In this document: positions 34,833 to 44,991 of the stretch, piece after piece
Layout of the letters: each line of letters starts with the position of its first letter
Position numbering within the stretch: position 1 is the stretch's first letter
NCBI RefSeq assembly: GCF_004297125.1
Contig: NZ_SCVD01000025.1
Location: 186,001-250,000 of the forward strand
Direction of reading: 5' to 3'
DNA: 64,000 nucleotides
Origin: Phenylobacterium sp.
GTDB lineage: Bacteria > Pseudomonadota > Alphaproteobacteria > Caulobacterales > Caulobacteraceae
Program-made: the position numbers and the translations under genes
The notes under the pieces: model-generated
The model's input: the letters and a program-made list of their open reading frames with translations, nothing else
Told to the model about the DNA's origin: nothing
Databases searched by the model: none

Positions 34833-35330
34833 ATGAGCACGCCAGCAGTCTCCCCCTCCGGTTTCTCTCTCTCGCCGCCTAACGCTGAGGAACGCAAGCG
34901 ACTGGAGGCAGACCTCACGCGCGAAGAGGCCGAGGTGCTGCTGCACCATGGCACCGAGGCGCCGTTCTGCGGCGGGCTGCTCGATCAGAAGGATTCCGGC
35001 GTCTACTGCTGCCGCCTCTGCGGCCTGCCGCTCTTCCAGCACAAGACCAAGTTCGAGAGCGGTACGGGCTGGCCCTCGTTCTGGGCGCCCGTTGACGAGG
35101 CGCATGTGACGGCGATCCGCGACACGTCGTACGGCATGGTCCGCATCGAGACGACCTGCGCCCGCTGCGGCAGCCACCAGGGCCACGTGTTCCCGGACGG
35201 GCCGCCGCCCACGCGGCTGCGCTACTGCATCAATTCGGTGTCGCTGGAGTTCGTGCCGGACGGCGCGCCCTTGCGCGATCCGCTCGGCCGCGGCGACAAC
35301 CGGGCGATGGCGCCCCTCGGCAGCGGATGA
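34833..35330 (+). CDS. msrB: peptide methionine (R)-S-oxide reductase
   Basis: 165-aa MsrB. Zn-binding CxxC pairs are in YCCRLCGLP and TTCARCGSHQGHVF; the catalytic Cys is in LRYCINSVSLEF and the substrate pocket in KFESGTGWPSFWAP. It repairs oxidised methionine. The start is ATG 34833; a TTG nine bases earlier is possible. It is divergent from pccA, and its 3' end overlaps the ion-channel gene on the other strand by 109 bp. Confidence 0.93.
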   Translation: MSTPAVSPSGFSLSPPNAEERKRLEADLTREEAEVLLHHGTEAPFCGGLLDQKDSGVYCCRLCGLPLFQHKTKFESGTGWPSFWAPVDEAHVTAIRDTSYGMVRIETTCARCGSHQGHVFPDGPPPTRLRYCINSVSLEFVPDGAPLRDPLGRGDNRAMAPLGSG

Positions 35331-35767
35331 TCCTCGTCTGACGGCCGGAGCAGGCGATCCAGGACCTGGAACAGGAAGGCCGTCGACCAGCCCAGCAGCA
35401 GCATGCCGTTGACAGCCTCCAGCACGCCGACCACGCGCCACGCCACCGGCAAGACTGCGCCCGCCTCGCCCAGGGTCGAATAGGCGCTGGTCGAGAAGTA
35501 GAGCGCCTGCTCGATCGTCGGCATCGCGCCCAGCAGCCGATAGGCCACCGCGTAGAGCCAGATCTCCACGCCGTGCAGGACGAACAGCCCCAGGACGATC
35601 CCCAGGGGCACCAACAGGCGGTTGAGGTTCAGCCAGGCGCTCAAGAACCGCCGCAGGTGCAGGCCGGTGAGACGCATCAGCAGGTCCAGCCCGACCAGAT
35701 GGATCACCACCGTGGCCGCCACCAGCCCCGTCGCGACGATCAGCTCGTGCAGCAGGCTTGCGGGCAT
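35222..35767 (-). CDS. two-TM ion channel-like membrane protein
   Basis: 181-aa protein with an amphipathic start, TM segments around residues 5-30, 45-70 and 105-130, and a pore-helix-like ALYFSTSAYSTLGEAGAVLP. The fold is that of Ion_trans_2 channels, but the usual selectivity filter TxGYGD is replaced by TLGEAG. Ion specificity is therefore uncertain. The last 36 codons overlap msrB antiparallel. A start at ATG 35785 (187 aa) is also possible. Confidence 0.7.
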   Translation of the reverse strand: MPASLLHELIVATGLVAATVVIHLVGLDLLMRLTGLHLRRFLSAWLNLNRLLVPLGIVLGLFVLHGVEIWLYAVAYRLLGAMPTIEQALYFSTSAYSTLGEAGAVLPVAWRVVGVLEAVNGMLLLGWSTAFLFQVLDRLLRPSDEDHPLPRGAIARLSPRPSGSRKGAPSGTNSSDTELMQ

Positions 35768-35889
35768 GGCGCTCCCCGGGGCCAAGCGCGAGCGCGGCCA
35801 GGGCCCGACTCACGCAGTCGATCCGCATCGTATGCGCCCGACCGCCTAAGGGGCACCCATGGGCGCGGATGCCCTGCGCAGCGACGCCC

Positions 35890-35909
35890 CCCGGCCTGGC
35901 GAGGCCGGG
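35890..35909. repeat. perfect hairpin between BON gene and channel gene
   Basis: CCCGGCCT-GGCG-AGGCCGGG, an 8-bp perfect stem with a 4-nt loop, 31 bases beyond the BON-gene stop. No T-run follows on either strand, but it could act as a 3' stabilising stem. Confidence 0.5.
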
Positions 35910-35940
35910 AGGCGGCCGTCGTGTGGCAGTCGAAGACGAC

Positions 35941-37011
35941 CTAGTTCCGCTTTTGCGCGGGCGGCGTCGCGTTGCCGTCGGTGACGTCCTTCACCTGCTC
36001 GCTGGAGGCCATGCGGGTCTCCTGCAGGTTGTCGCCGTAGCTCCGGCCATGGCCGTCCGCCTGGATGCGCAGGTTGTTCTGCACGTGCTTCACGCCGGAC
36101 AGGTCCTCGACGATCCGCTCGGCGCGGTGCTTGGCCTCGCGGCTCTCAACCGTGCCGGACAGGGTCACGTCGCCGTTCGCCACCGCCACGTTGATCTCGC
36201 TGGCGTCGAGCCAGGCGTCGTCGGTGAGGCGCTGGTGGACCTCGTCGCTGATCCGCTCGTCCGAGCGCTGATAGCCCTTCGGGCCCCGGCCGCGCGCGCC
36301 GCGGAACTCCTCGTAGCGCTGGCGGTCCTCGCCGTAGTTGCGGTCGTAGGCGCCCTCGCCGGCCACGTCGCTGAACCAGTTGGAGATCCGGCGTCCGGTC
36401 CGCCGGAAGAAATCGCCGGCCTCGCGCGCGCGGTCCTCGAACTCGCCGCCACGGTCGCGCGCCTCATACCGGCCGCCGTCGCCATAGCCGCGCTCATAGT
36501 CGTAGCCGCCCGTTCCGCCCGAGTACGGGCCACCCGCCCCCGGCCGCCGCATCTCGCGCGCCCAGCGCTGGTCGGCCTCGTAGCTGCCGAACCGGTGGCC
36601 CTCGCCCTCGTAGGGGCGGCCGTAGCCATACGCCTCGCGATGGATGCGGCCCCGGCCGTCGTCGTCATGGAAGTGGCCGCCGCGGGTATAGTCGGTGTTC
36701 GAGAAACGCGGGTTGGGCCGGTAGCCGGCATCGTAGTCGCCGCGCCGCATGGCGGGCGAGACGCCGCCGTAGTCCGGGTCCTGCCAGCCCTGGCTGGCCG
36801 AACCGCCCCGGCCGCCGCGGGGCGGACGATTGTAGCCGACGCTGCTCTCGCGCTCGCCGAACACCCGCTCGTCGCGGCCGAACGAACGGTCCTCGCGGCC
36901 CGAATACCGGTCGCGCTCGTCGTTCAGCCCGAAGACGTCGTAGCGGTCGTCGTACCGCTGCTGGCGTTCGCGATCGCGCCAATCCCGTTCACTGTCGTAT
37001 CGACCGGCCAT
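35941..37011 (-). CDS. BON-domain protein with disordered Arg/Asp/Tyr/Gly-rich N-terminus
   Basis: 356-aa protein. The first about 235 residues are low complexity, dominated by R, D, E, Y and G (DRYDVFG, RGGRGG, YGYGRPYEGEG), and probably disordered. One BON domain follows (SDERISDEVHQRLTDDAWLD, NGDVTLSGTVESREAKHRAE, VKHVQNNLRIQ), a phospholipid-binding module usually found in OsmY-like or stress proteins. There is no signal peptide, so it may act in the cytoplasm. Repetitive codons may complicate assembly. Confidence 0.8.
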   Translation of the reverse strand: MAGRYDSERDWRDRERQQRYDDRYDVFGLNDERDRYSGREDRSFGRDERVFGERESSVGYNRPPRGGRGGSASQGWQDPDYGGVSPAMRRGDYDAGYRPNPRFSNTDYTRGGHFHDDDGRGRIHREAYGYGRPYEGEGHRFGSYEADQRWAREMRRPGAGGPYSGGTGGYDYERGYGDGGRYEARDRGGEFEDRAREAGDFFRRTGRRISNWFSDVAGEGAYDRNYGEDRQRYEEFRGARGRGPKGYQRSDERISDEVHQRLTDDAWLDASEINVAVANGDVTLSGTVESREAKHRAERIVEDLSGVKHVQNNLRIQADGHGRSYGDNLQETRMASSEQVKDVTDGNATPPAQKRN

Positions 37012-37085
37012 GCTCGTTCTCCTTCGCTTTCACGGGCGAATCCCGTTTGGCGTGGAGAACGGGGGGCTGATGGAGGAGTTCCGGC

Positions 37086-38618
<1,533 letters not shown>

Positions 38619-38721
38619 GCCGCCGGCCCTATATCCACGAAAAGCGAAGGCGTAGAGGCGCTTGGGCCGTGAAGCAAGTTGCCGCCGGGGGAGCCCTCCC
38701 CACCCGGTGCGAAGCTGCGCC

Positions 38722-39726
38722 CTAAGCGGCGAGCGCCAGGGCGTCCCGCGCCTGGGCGACCAGCTCCAGCGAGCGGATCCGCTTCTCCTGGTCGAAGATC
38801 TGGGCGGTGACGATGATCTCGTCGGGCCGGTGCCGCTCGACGAACTGCTGCAGGCCCGCGCGCACGGTCTCCGGCCCGCCCACCACCGCCTTGGACAGCG
38901 GCGATCCGGGCCCGACCGTTCCGGCGAACAACCCATCGGGATCCTCGCGCGGCGGCGGCAGCGGACCGGGCTGGCCGCGATGCAGGTTGATGAACGCCTG
39001 CTGCAGCGAGCTGAACAGGAACCGCGCCTCATCGTCCGTCTCGGCGGCGACCACGTTCAGGCCCAGCATCAGGTGCGGGCGGGCGCGATATTCGGACGGT
39101 TCGAACTGCCTGCGATAGATCGCGGCGGCCTCGTCCATCATCTGCGGGGCGAAGTGCGAGGCGAAGGCGAACGGCAAGCCCAGGGCGGCGGCCAGCTGGG
39201 CGCCGAACAGGCTGGAGCCCAGCACCCATACGGGCACGTTGGAGCCCGAGCCTGGGACCGCGCGGATCGCCTGGCCGGGCTGCGGGTCCTTCAGGAAGGC
39301 CATGAGCTCGATCACGTCCTGCGGGAACTGGTCGACGCCGCCGGTCAGGTTGCGGCGGAGCGCGCGGGCGGTGAGCTGGTCCGTGCCTGGCGCGCGGCCG
39401 ACGCCCAGGTCGATGCGGCCGGGATAGATGGCGTCCAGGGTCCCGAACTGCTCGGCGATGATCAGCGGGGCGTGGTTGGGCAGCATCACCCCGCCCGCGC
39501 CCAGCCGGATGGTCGAGGTGCCGTCGCCGACGAAGGCCAGGGCGACCGCCGTGGCCGCGCTGGCGATGCCGGTCATGTTGTGGTGCTCGGCCAGCCAGTA
39601 GCGTTGGTAGCCCAGGCGCTCGGCCGCCTGGGCGAGCCCGCGGCTGGCGCGCAGCGACTGGGAGGGGCTGCCGCCCTGGACGATGGGAGAGAGGTCGAGG
39701 ACGGAGAGCGGAACCATCCCGCCCAT
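38722..39726 (-). CDS. LLM class flavin-dependent oxidoreductase
   Basis: 334-aa luciferase-like monooxygenase. Typical segments are LSVLDLSPIVQG, RYWLAEHHNM, IRLGAGGVMLPNHAPLIIAE and GVGRAPGTDQLTARAL. This is the MsnO8/YhbW-like branch, with no known substrate. It uses FMNH2 and O2. Two in-frame ATGs (39726 and 39717) are possible; I used the first. It is divergent from the ABM gene. Confidence 0.85.
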   Translation of the reverse strand: MGGMVPLSVLDLSPIVQGGSPSQSLRASRGLAQAAERLGYQRYWLAEHHNMTGIASAATAVALAFVGDGTSTIRLGAGGVMLPNHAPLIIAEQFGTLDAIYPGRIDLGVGRAPGTDQLTARALRRNLTGGVDQFPQDVIELMAFLKDPQPGQAIRAVPGSGSNVPVWVLGSSLFGAQLAAALGLPFAFASHFAPQMMDEAAAIYRRQFEPSEYRARPHLMLGLNVVAAETDDEARFLFSSLQQAFINLHRGQPGPLPPPREDPDGLFAGTVGPGSPLSKAVVGGPETVRAGLQQFVERHRPDEIIVTAQIFDQEKRIRSLELVAQARDALALAA

Positions 39727-39774
39727 GTAGGCGCCCGGAGGCCGCCTGCTAAGGTCAGCGGAACGGAGATTCCC

Positions 39775-40068
39775 ATGCTGATCGTCACCGGCTCGGTCAC
39801 CGCGAAGCCTGAGACATTCGATGCGCTGCTCGAGGCGGCGGTGGCTCACACCCTCCGCTCCCGCGCCGAGCCCGGCTGCCTGACCCACGGCGTCCACGTC
39901 GACTGCGAGAACCCGATGCGGCTGTTCTTCTACGAGGAGTGGGCCGACCGCCCGGCGCTGGACGCGCATTTCGCCCGGGAAGGCTCGAACGACTTCATGA
40001 AGGCCGTGCGCGAGCTCTGCGCCAGCAGCACGCGGGTGAAGATCCTGCCGGTGGCGCCGCGGGACTAG
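39775..40068 (+). CDS. antibiotic biosynthesis monooxygenase (ABM) domain protein
   Basis: 97-aa dimeric alpha/beta barrel. Segments MLIVTGSVTAKPETFDALLE, GCLTHGVHVDCENPMRLFFY and EEWADRPALDAHFARE are characteristic of putative quinol monooxygenases. The ATG follows ACGGAGATTCCC. The gene converges with the ATP12 gene, and the stop codons overlap by 4 bp. Confidence 0.85.
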   Translation: MLIVTGSVTAKPETFDALLEAAVAHTLRSRAEPGCLTHGVHVDCENPMRLFFYEEWADRPALDAHFAREGSNDFMKAVRELCASSTRVKILPVAPRD

Positions 40069-40799
40069 GCCGCCAGCGCCCGGAACCAGCGGTCCAGCAT
40101 CCGCGCCTCGATCCGCAGCCGCGCGGTCCGCTCGGCCGCCTCTTCGTCGACGCCCCAGGTCTCTTCCTGGAAAGCCTCGTCGATGCGCGAGAGATCGTAG
40201 GCCGCCTCACCGGTCATCCACCCGCGCAGCAGGCCGATGGCCAGCACGGCCGAACCGAACAGCGGCACGCCGAACGCCAGGCCGGCCAGGGCGAAGTCGT
40301 CCAGGGACAGCGCGATCTCGCGCACCTTGGTCAGGGTCTCGCCCGGCTGCTCGCGATGCACGATCCCCGTGCAGCGTTCGAACACGAGGCCTTCTTCCGC
40401 CTCGGCGCGGGCCAGAACGGGCTCCCAGGCGGCCTGCTGGCGCGACACCAGGGTTGGCGGCGCCTCGGCGACGTAGCAGACCAGGTCCGAGCCCGCGTAG
40501 TCGGCGATCTGGTCGGCCACGCCCTCGCGGGAGCCGCCAATGGTCTCGATGGCCGTGTTCGCCAGGCGGGTGGCGTGCATGGTCGCCATCTCGATGACGT
40601 CGGTCTGCGCCTCCCATTCCTCGGCCACCAGCTCGGCGATGGCGCGGGTCGGCAGGATCATGAGCTGCGCCTTGGGCGTGCGCAGGTTGCGGCTGTCCAG
40701 CCGCACCTGCCAGCCGCCGTCGACCTCGGCCACCGTGACCGCCTTGTAGAACTTCCGAGGCTTCTCGGCCGGTTCGTGGAAACCTTTGCGCAGGTCCAA
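40065..40799 (-). CDS. ATP12 family chaperone
   Basis: 244-aa protein of the ATP12 family, which assists assembly of the F1-ATPase alpha subunit in alphaproteobacteria and mitochondria. Recognised by KPRKFYKAVTVAEVDGGWQV, VAEEWEAQTDVIEMATMHAT, SDLVCYVAEAPPTLVSRQQ and ALAGLAFGVPLFGSAVLAIG. No ATG lies near the start; TTG 40799, preceded by GGGAGAGAGC, is the best candidate. Confidence 0.85.
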   Translation of the reverse strand: MDLRKGFHEPAEKPRKFYKAVTVAEVDGGWQVRLDSRNLRTPKAQLMILPTRAIAELVAEEWEAQTDVIEMATMHATRLANTAIETIGGSREGVADQIADYAGSDLVCYVAEAPPTLVSRQQAAWEPVLARAEAEEGLVFERCTGIVHREQPGETLTKVREIALSLDDFALAGLAFGVPLFGSAVLAIGLLRGWMTGEAAYDLSRIDEAFQEETWGVDEEAAERTARLRIEARMLDRWFRALAA

Positions 40800-40874
40800 A
40801 ATGCTCTCTCCCGACGGAACGCGCCGATGCGGGCGTGGAATGGGGACGAAACGCGCCGGCCGCAAGGAGGAAGC

Positions 40875-42308
40875 GTGAGCCAGAAGGACATCGAGGCCGC
40901 GATCGCAGCCACCCGCTTCGGCCTGGGCGCCCGGCCGGGCGAGATCGCGGAGGCGGCCAGGGACCCCCGCGGCTATCTGAAGGGCCAGATCCGCCGCGAC
41001 GGCGCCGACCTGTTCAAGACCGACGGCGAGACTGCCAACCAGCGCCTGGCCGAATTCCAGGCCTACCGGCGCGAACGAGCGATGGCGCGCAGTGCCCCGG
41101 CTTCAGATGGCAAGCCCGAGGAAGACTCGGCCGTGAGGGCCGCTCGCCAGTTCATCCGCCAGAACGCGGCGGGCGACATCCTGGGCCGCGTGCAGCTCGC
41201 CGCCGTCACCGACGCCGGATTCCGCGAACGCTGGGCGCTGTTCTGGGCCAACCACTTCACGGTCTCGGCCAGCAAGGTCCAGACCGCCACCTTGGTCGGG
41301 CCATACGAGAACGAGGCCATCCGCCCCCACGTCTTCGGCCGCTTCGCCGACCTCCTGGGCGCGGCCGAGACCCATCCGGCCATGCTGCTCTACCTCGACC
41401 AGGTCCAGTCGGTGGGCCCCAACAGCCAGGCGGCCCAGTTCCAACGGCGCGGCGCGGCTAGGCGTCAGGCACCCCGGAACGAGGCCCGGCCCCGCCGCGA
41501 TCCCGGCCTGAACGAGAACCTGGCCCGCGAGATCCTCGAGCTGCACACCGTCGGCGTCGATGGCGGCTATGCCCAGGCCGACGTCACCGAGTTCGCCCGC
41601 GCCCTCACCGGCCTCTCCATCGCCGGCCCACGCGACGCCGGCGTCGAGGGCGTGGTCTTCCGCGGCCAGGCCCACGAGCCTGGCGAGCGCACCGTCATGG
41701 GCGTCCGCTACGCCGCGGGCGGCAAGGAACAGGCCGGCTCCGTCCTGGCCGACCTCGCGGCCCGGCCGCAGACCGCCCGCTTCGTCTGCGCGAAGCTCGC
41801 CCGACATTTCGTGGCCGACGACCCTCCGCCAGCTCTGGTGACGCGACTGGAGAAGGCCTGGATCTCCACGCACGGCGACCTCGCCCGCGTCGCCGAGACC
41901 CTGGTGGACGCGCCCGAGGCCTGGGCGGCCCAGCCGGCCAAGTTCAAGACGCCCTATGAGTTCGTGGTCTCCAGCTACCGCGCCCTGGGCCAGGAGCCGC
42001 GCGACCTGGGCCAGGTGAACGCGGCGCTGAACGGCCTGGGCCAACGCCCTTTCGGCGCGCCTTCCCCCAAGGGCTGGCCCGACGAAGCCGGGCCCTGGGC
42101 CGCGTCCGACGCCCTGGTGAAGCGGATGCAGTTCGCGCAAGCGCTGGGCGCGGTCGCGGGCCCACAGGTGCAAGACCCCGTCGCCCTCGCAGACCAGACC
42201 CTGGGCGTGCGCCTGTCGCCCGCCTCCGCCAAGGCCATCTCCCGCGCCGAGTCCCGCGCCGAGGCCGTCGCCCTGCTGCTCATGACCCCGGAGTTCCAGC
42301 GCCGATGA
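40875..42308 (+). CDS. DUF1800 family protein
   Basis: 477-aa protein. DUF1800 landmarks are ATRFGLGARPGEI, RWALFWANHFTVSA, NENLAREILELHTVGVDGGY and the C-terminal RAEAVALLLMTPEFQ. GTG 40875 is preceded by AAGGAGGAAGC, an excellent ribosome binding site. The partner DUF1501 gene overlaps it by 4 bp. The pair is widespread, but its biochemical role is unknown. Confidence 0.88.
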   Translation: MSQKDIEAAIAATRFGLGARPGEIAEAARDPRGYLKGQIRRDGADLFKTDGETANQRLAEFQAYRRERAMARSAPASDGKPEEDSAVRAARQFIRQNAAGDILGRVQLAAVTDAGFRERWALFWANHFTVSASKVQTATLVGPYENEAIRPHVFGRFADLLGAAETHPAMLLYLDQVQSVGPNSQAAQFQRRGAARRQAPRNEARPRRDPGLNENLAREILELHTVGVDGGYAQADVTEFARALTGLSIAGPRDAGVEGVVFRGQAHEPGERTVMGVRYAAGGKEQAGSVLADLAARPQTARFVCAKLARHFVADDPPPALVTRLEKAWISTHGDLARVAETLVDAPEAWAAQPAKFKTPYEFVVSSYRALGQEPRDLGQVNAALNGLGQRPFGAPSPKGWPDEAGPWAASDALVKRMQFAQALGAVAGPQVQDPVALADQTLGVRLSPASAKAISRAESRAEAVALLLMTPEFQRR

Positions 42309-43498
42309 ACGCTCCGCTTCTCTCCCGCCGGGCCTTCGCCGCCGCCGGCCTCGCCCTGCCCTTCCTCGCCCGCGTGGCGGACGCCGCGGTCCCGGCCAAC
42401 AGGAAGTTCGTGGTGATCATCTGCCGGGGCGGCATGGACGGCCTGTCCGTCGCCGCCCCGGTGGGCGATCCGGACTACCGGCCCTTACGCGGCGGCCTGG
42501 CGCTGGGCGACGCGGCGCTCAAGCTGGACGGGACCTTCGCCCTGAATCCCGCCCTGCCGACCGTCCACAGGCTGGCGCAGGCCGGCCAGGCGAGGATCGC
42601 ACCCGCCGTCGCCACCCCCGACCGCGCCCGCTCGCACTTCGAGGCCCAGGACGTGCTGGAGACCGGCGCGGCGGGGGTCTACGCCACCACCTCCGGCTGG
42701 CTGAACCGTTCGGCCCAGGCCATGTCCGCCGCCGGCCGCGTCGAGGCGATCTCGGTCGGCCCCACCGCGCCCCTGATCCTGCGCGGCCCCGCGCCCGCCG
42801 CCTCGTGGTCGCCGGGCCGCAGCGTCGACGCCACGGCGCGCCTGCCGAGCCTGCTGCAGGACCTCTACAAGGACGATCCGCTGCTGGGTCCGGCGCTGGC
42901 GCGCGGCCTGGTGACCGAGACCATGGCCCGCGAGAGCGGCGCGGCCGGCGACGCCATGACGGGCGGCGGCATGCGCCGCGGCGCCGCCCAGGGCGCCGAG
43001 GCCGCCCGCGCCCTGGGCGAGGCCCTGGCCGGCTTCCTGAAGGCGCCGGGCGGGCCGCAGCTGGCCGCCGTCTCGCTGGACGGCTTCGACACCCACGCCA
43101 ACCAGGCGGGCGTGCTCACCGCGCGCCTGACCGCCCTCGACGCCCTGGTGGACGGGCTGCACACCGGCCTGGGGCCCGCCTGGAACGACACCGTGGTGCT
43201 GGCGGTCACCGAGTTCGGCCGCACGGCCCGGGTGAACGGCACCGGCGGCACCGACCACGGCACAGCCTCGACGGCGCTGCTGCTCGGCGGCGCGCTGAAG
43301 CCCGGCGGCATCGTCGGCGACTGGCCGACGCTGAGGCGCCAGGCCCTGTTCGAGGACCGGGACGTCTATCCGGCGCTGGACCTGCGCGCCCTTGAGAAGG
43401 GCCTGCTGGCCGAGTACCTCGGCATGGACAGGCGGGCGCTGGACACCACCGTGTTCCCGGACAGCGCGGGCGTGCGGCCGCTCACGGGCCTCGTCTAG
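42305..43498 (+). CDS. DUF1501 family protein, Tat-exported
   Basis: 397-aa protein with a twin-arginine signal (LSRRAFAAAGLALPFLARVA). DUF1501 resembles alkaline-phosphatase/sulfatase folds: VIICRGGMDGLSVAAP near the N-terminus, SLDGFDTHANQ for metal binding and TEFGRTARVNGTGGTDHGTA near the end. It overlaps DUF1800 (ATGA), so the two proteins are made together and probably work together outside the cytoplasm. Confidence 0.88.
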   Translation: MNAPLLSRRAFAAAGLALPFLARVADAAVPANRKFVVIICRGGMDGLSVAAPVGDPDYRPLRGGLALGDAALKLDGTFALNPALPTVHRLAQAGQARIAPAVATPDRARSHFEAQDVLETGAAGVYATTSGWLNRSAQAMSAAGRVEAISVGPTAPLILRGPAPAASWSPGRSVDATARLPSLLQDLYKDDPLLGPALARGLVTETMARESGAAGDAMTGGGMRRGAAQGAEAARALGEALAGFLKAPGGPQLAAVSLDGFDTHANQAGVLTARLTALDALVDGLHTGLGPAWNDTVVLAVTEFGRTARVNGTGGTDHGTASTALLLGGALKPGGIVGDWPTLRRQALFEDRDVYPALDLRALEKGLLAEYLGMDRRALDTTVFPDSAGVRPLTGLV

Positions 43499-44991
43499 AC
43501 CGGCACCGCGTCGAAGGCGATGGTCAGGCGGCGCTCGTCTGTCGTGAAGGGCACGGTGCCGTGCCACATGTACGACGGGAACAGCACGAGGCGGCCCGGC
43601 TTCGGCCGCACGAAATGCTCGGCGGGCAGCTCGGGGTCGGTCTTGAACGGCGGCTGGCCGAAGCGGATCCAGCCCTGCTTCTCGTCGGTGTCCAGCGCGC
43701 TGTCCGGCGTCTCCACATAGAAGGCCGACGACAGCCAGCCCTCGGGATGGAAGTGGTCCTTGTGGAAGCCTCCCGGCTTCAACCGCACCGACCAGGCGCC
43801 CTCGATCCGGTAGTCGCCGGTGCGTCGGGAACGCGCCGGGTCGGTCCCCTCGCCCATGCCGGCGATATGCTGGCGGATCGGCTTGTCCACCGCCTTGAAG
43901 AAAGCCTTGATGGCCGGGTCGTTCGAGCCGGTGAGGCGATAGGTGGTCTGGCTGCCGTGGCGCAGCGACTGCGAGGATGGGTGTTCGTTGTAGAGGTGGA
44001 TCGCGTTCAGGGCCTTCGCCAGGTCGGCCAGGTAGGCCTCCAGGCTGTCCCAGCCGGCCGGGGTCTCGATCTCGTGGACGCCGACCATGGCGTCGTAGTC
44101 GTAGAGTTCCTTGTACAGCGGATCGCCGACCGCGCGGGCGGCGGTCGCGGCCCAGCCCCACAGCGACTGGTTCTCCGGGGCGAACGCCAGCCCTTTCCGC
44201 GCCTTCTCAAGGGCCAGGTCGGCCTTGCCCTGGGCCAGGTAGACGATCGCCATCTGGTTCAGGACCCCCGGCGACTCCGGCACGCGGGCCTCGGCGACCA
44301 GGGCCAGGCGCTCGGCCTCGTCCAGCCGGCCGCGCTCCAGGGCGGCCTGGCCGGCGGCCATGACCAGGGCGATCTCGTCCGGCAGCCGCTCGGCGGCCAG
44401 GGCCAGCAGCTCGGCGGCCTTGTCCAGTTCGCCGGCCGCCTCGTACAGCTTGGCCTTGGTGAGCAGCAGGGGCGCGGGCGGGCCACCGGCATGGGCGGAG
44501 CGGTCCAGGATGGCCTGGGCTTCGTTGACGTCGCCGCGGCGCATCCAGACGACGTCGGCGTATTCCGCCGCGGTCTCGGCCCGCTGCGGCGCCCGCTTGA
44601 GCGCCTCCAGATAGGCTTGCTCGGCGCCGTCCAGGTCGCCGGCGGCGGCCTTGGACCGCGCCATCACGCCCCAGCTCAGCGCGCCGTCCAGGCCCAACTT
44701 GAAGCCGCGGTTCATCGCCTCGACCGCCTCGGCGCCGTGGCCCAGATCGCCCAGGGTGGCGGCGAGGTTGTGCCAGGCCACGCCGCTGTGGCCGAACCGC
44801 ATGGTGGCGCGCTGGTCGAACACCAGGGCCTCCTCGCGGCGGCCCACGGCCTTGAGCGCGGTGGCGTGCATGGCCAGCGCCCGGTGGCGCGGTTCGGGGT
44901 GGTCGGCCAGCGGGGTGGTGATGGCGAGGGCTTCGTCCAGCCGGCCTTCGTCCAGCAGGGCCTTCGCCCGGTCCAGGGGATCGTTGCTCAA
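43495..44991 (-). CDS. TPR protein with C-terminal 2OG-Fe(II) oxygenase domain
   Basis: 498-aa protein. Residues 1-270 are TPR repeats (GHSGVAWHNLAATLGDLGHG, MNRGFKLGLDGALSWGVMAR and similar). The last about 190 residues form a putative 2OG-Fe(II) oxygenase (PF13759-like): metal ligands in KDHFHPEGWLSS and MWHGTVPF, 2OG Arg in RRLTIAFDAV. Possible target: a protein recruited by the TPRs. TTG 44991 overlaps the upstream RluA stop as TTGA. The enzyme is probably a protein hydroxylase. Confidence 0.75.
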   Translation of the reverse strand: MSNDPLDRAKALLDEGRLDEALAITTPLADHPEPRHRALAMHATALKAVGRREEALVFDQRATMRFGHSGVAWHNLAATLGDLGHGAEAVEAMNRGFKLGLDGALSWGVMARSKAAAGDLDGAEQAYLEALKRAPQRAETAAEYADVVWMRRGDVNEAQAILDRSAHAGGPPAPLLLTKAKLYEAAGELDKAAELLALAAERLPDEIALVMAAGQAALERGRLDEAERLALVAEARVPESPGVLNQMAIVYLAQGKADLALEKARKGLAFAPENQSLWGWAATAARAVGDPLYKELYDYDAMVGVHEIETPAGWDSLEAYLADLAKALNAIHLYNEHPSSQSLRHGSQTTYRLTGSNDPAIKAFFKAVDKPIRQHIAGMGEGTDPARSRRTGDYRIEGAWSVRLKPGGFHKDHFHPEGWLSSAFYVETPDSALDTDEKQGWIRFGQPPFKTDPELPAEHFVRPKPGRLVLFPSYMWHGTVPFTTDERRLTIAFDAVPV

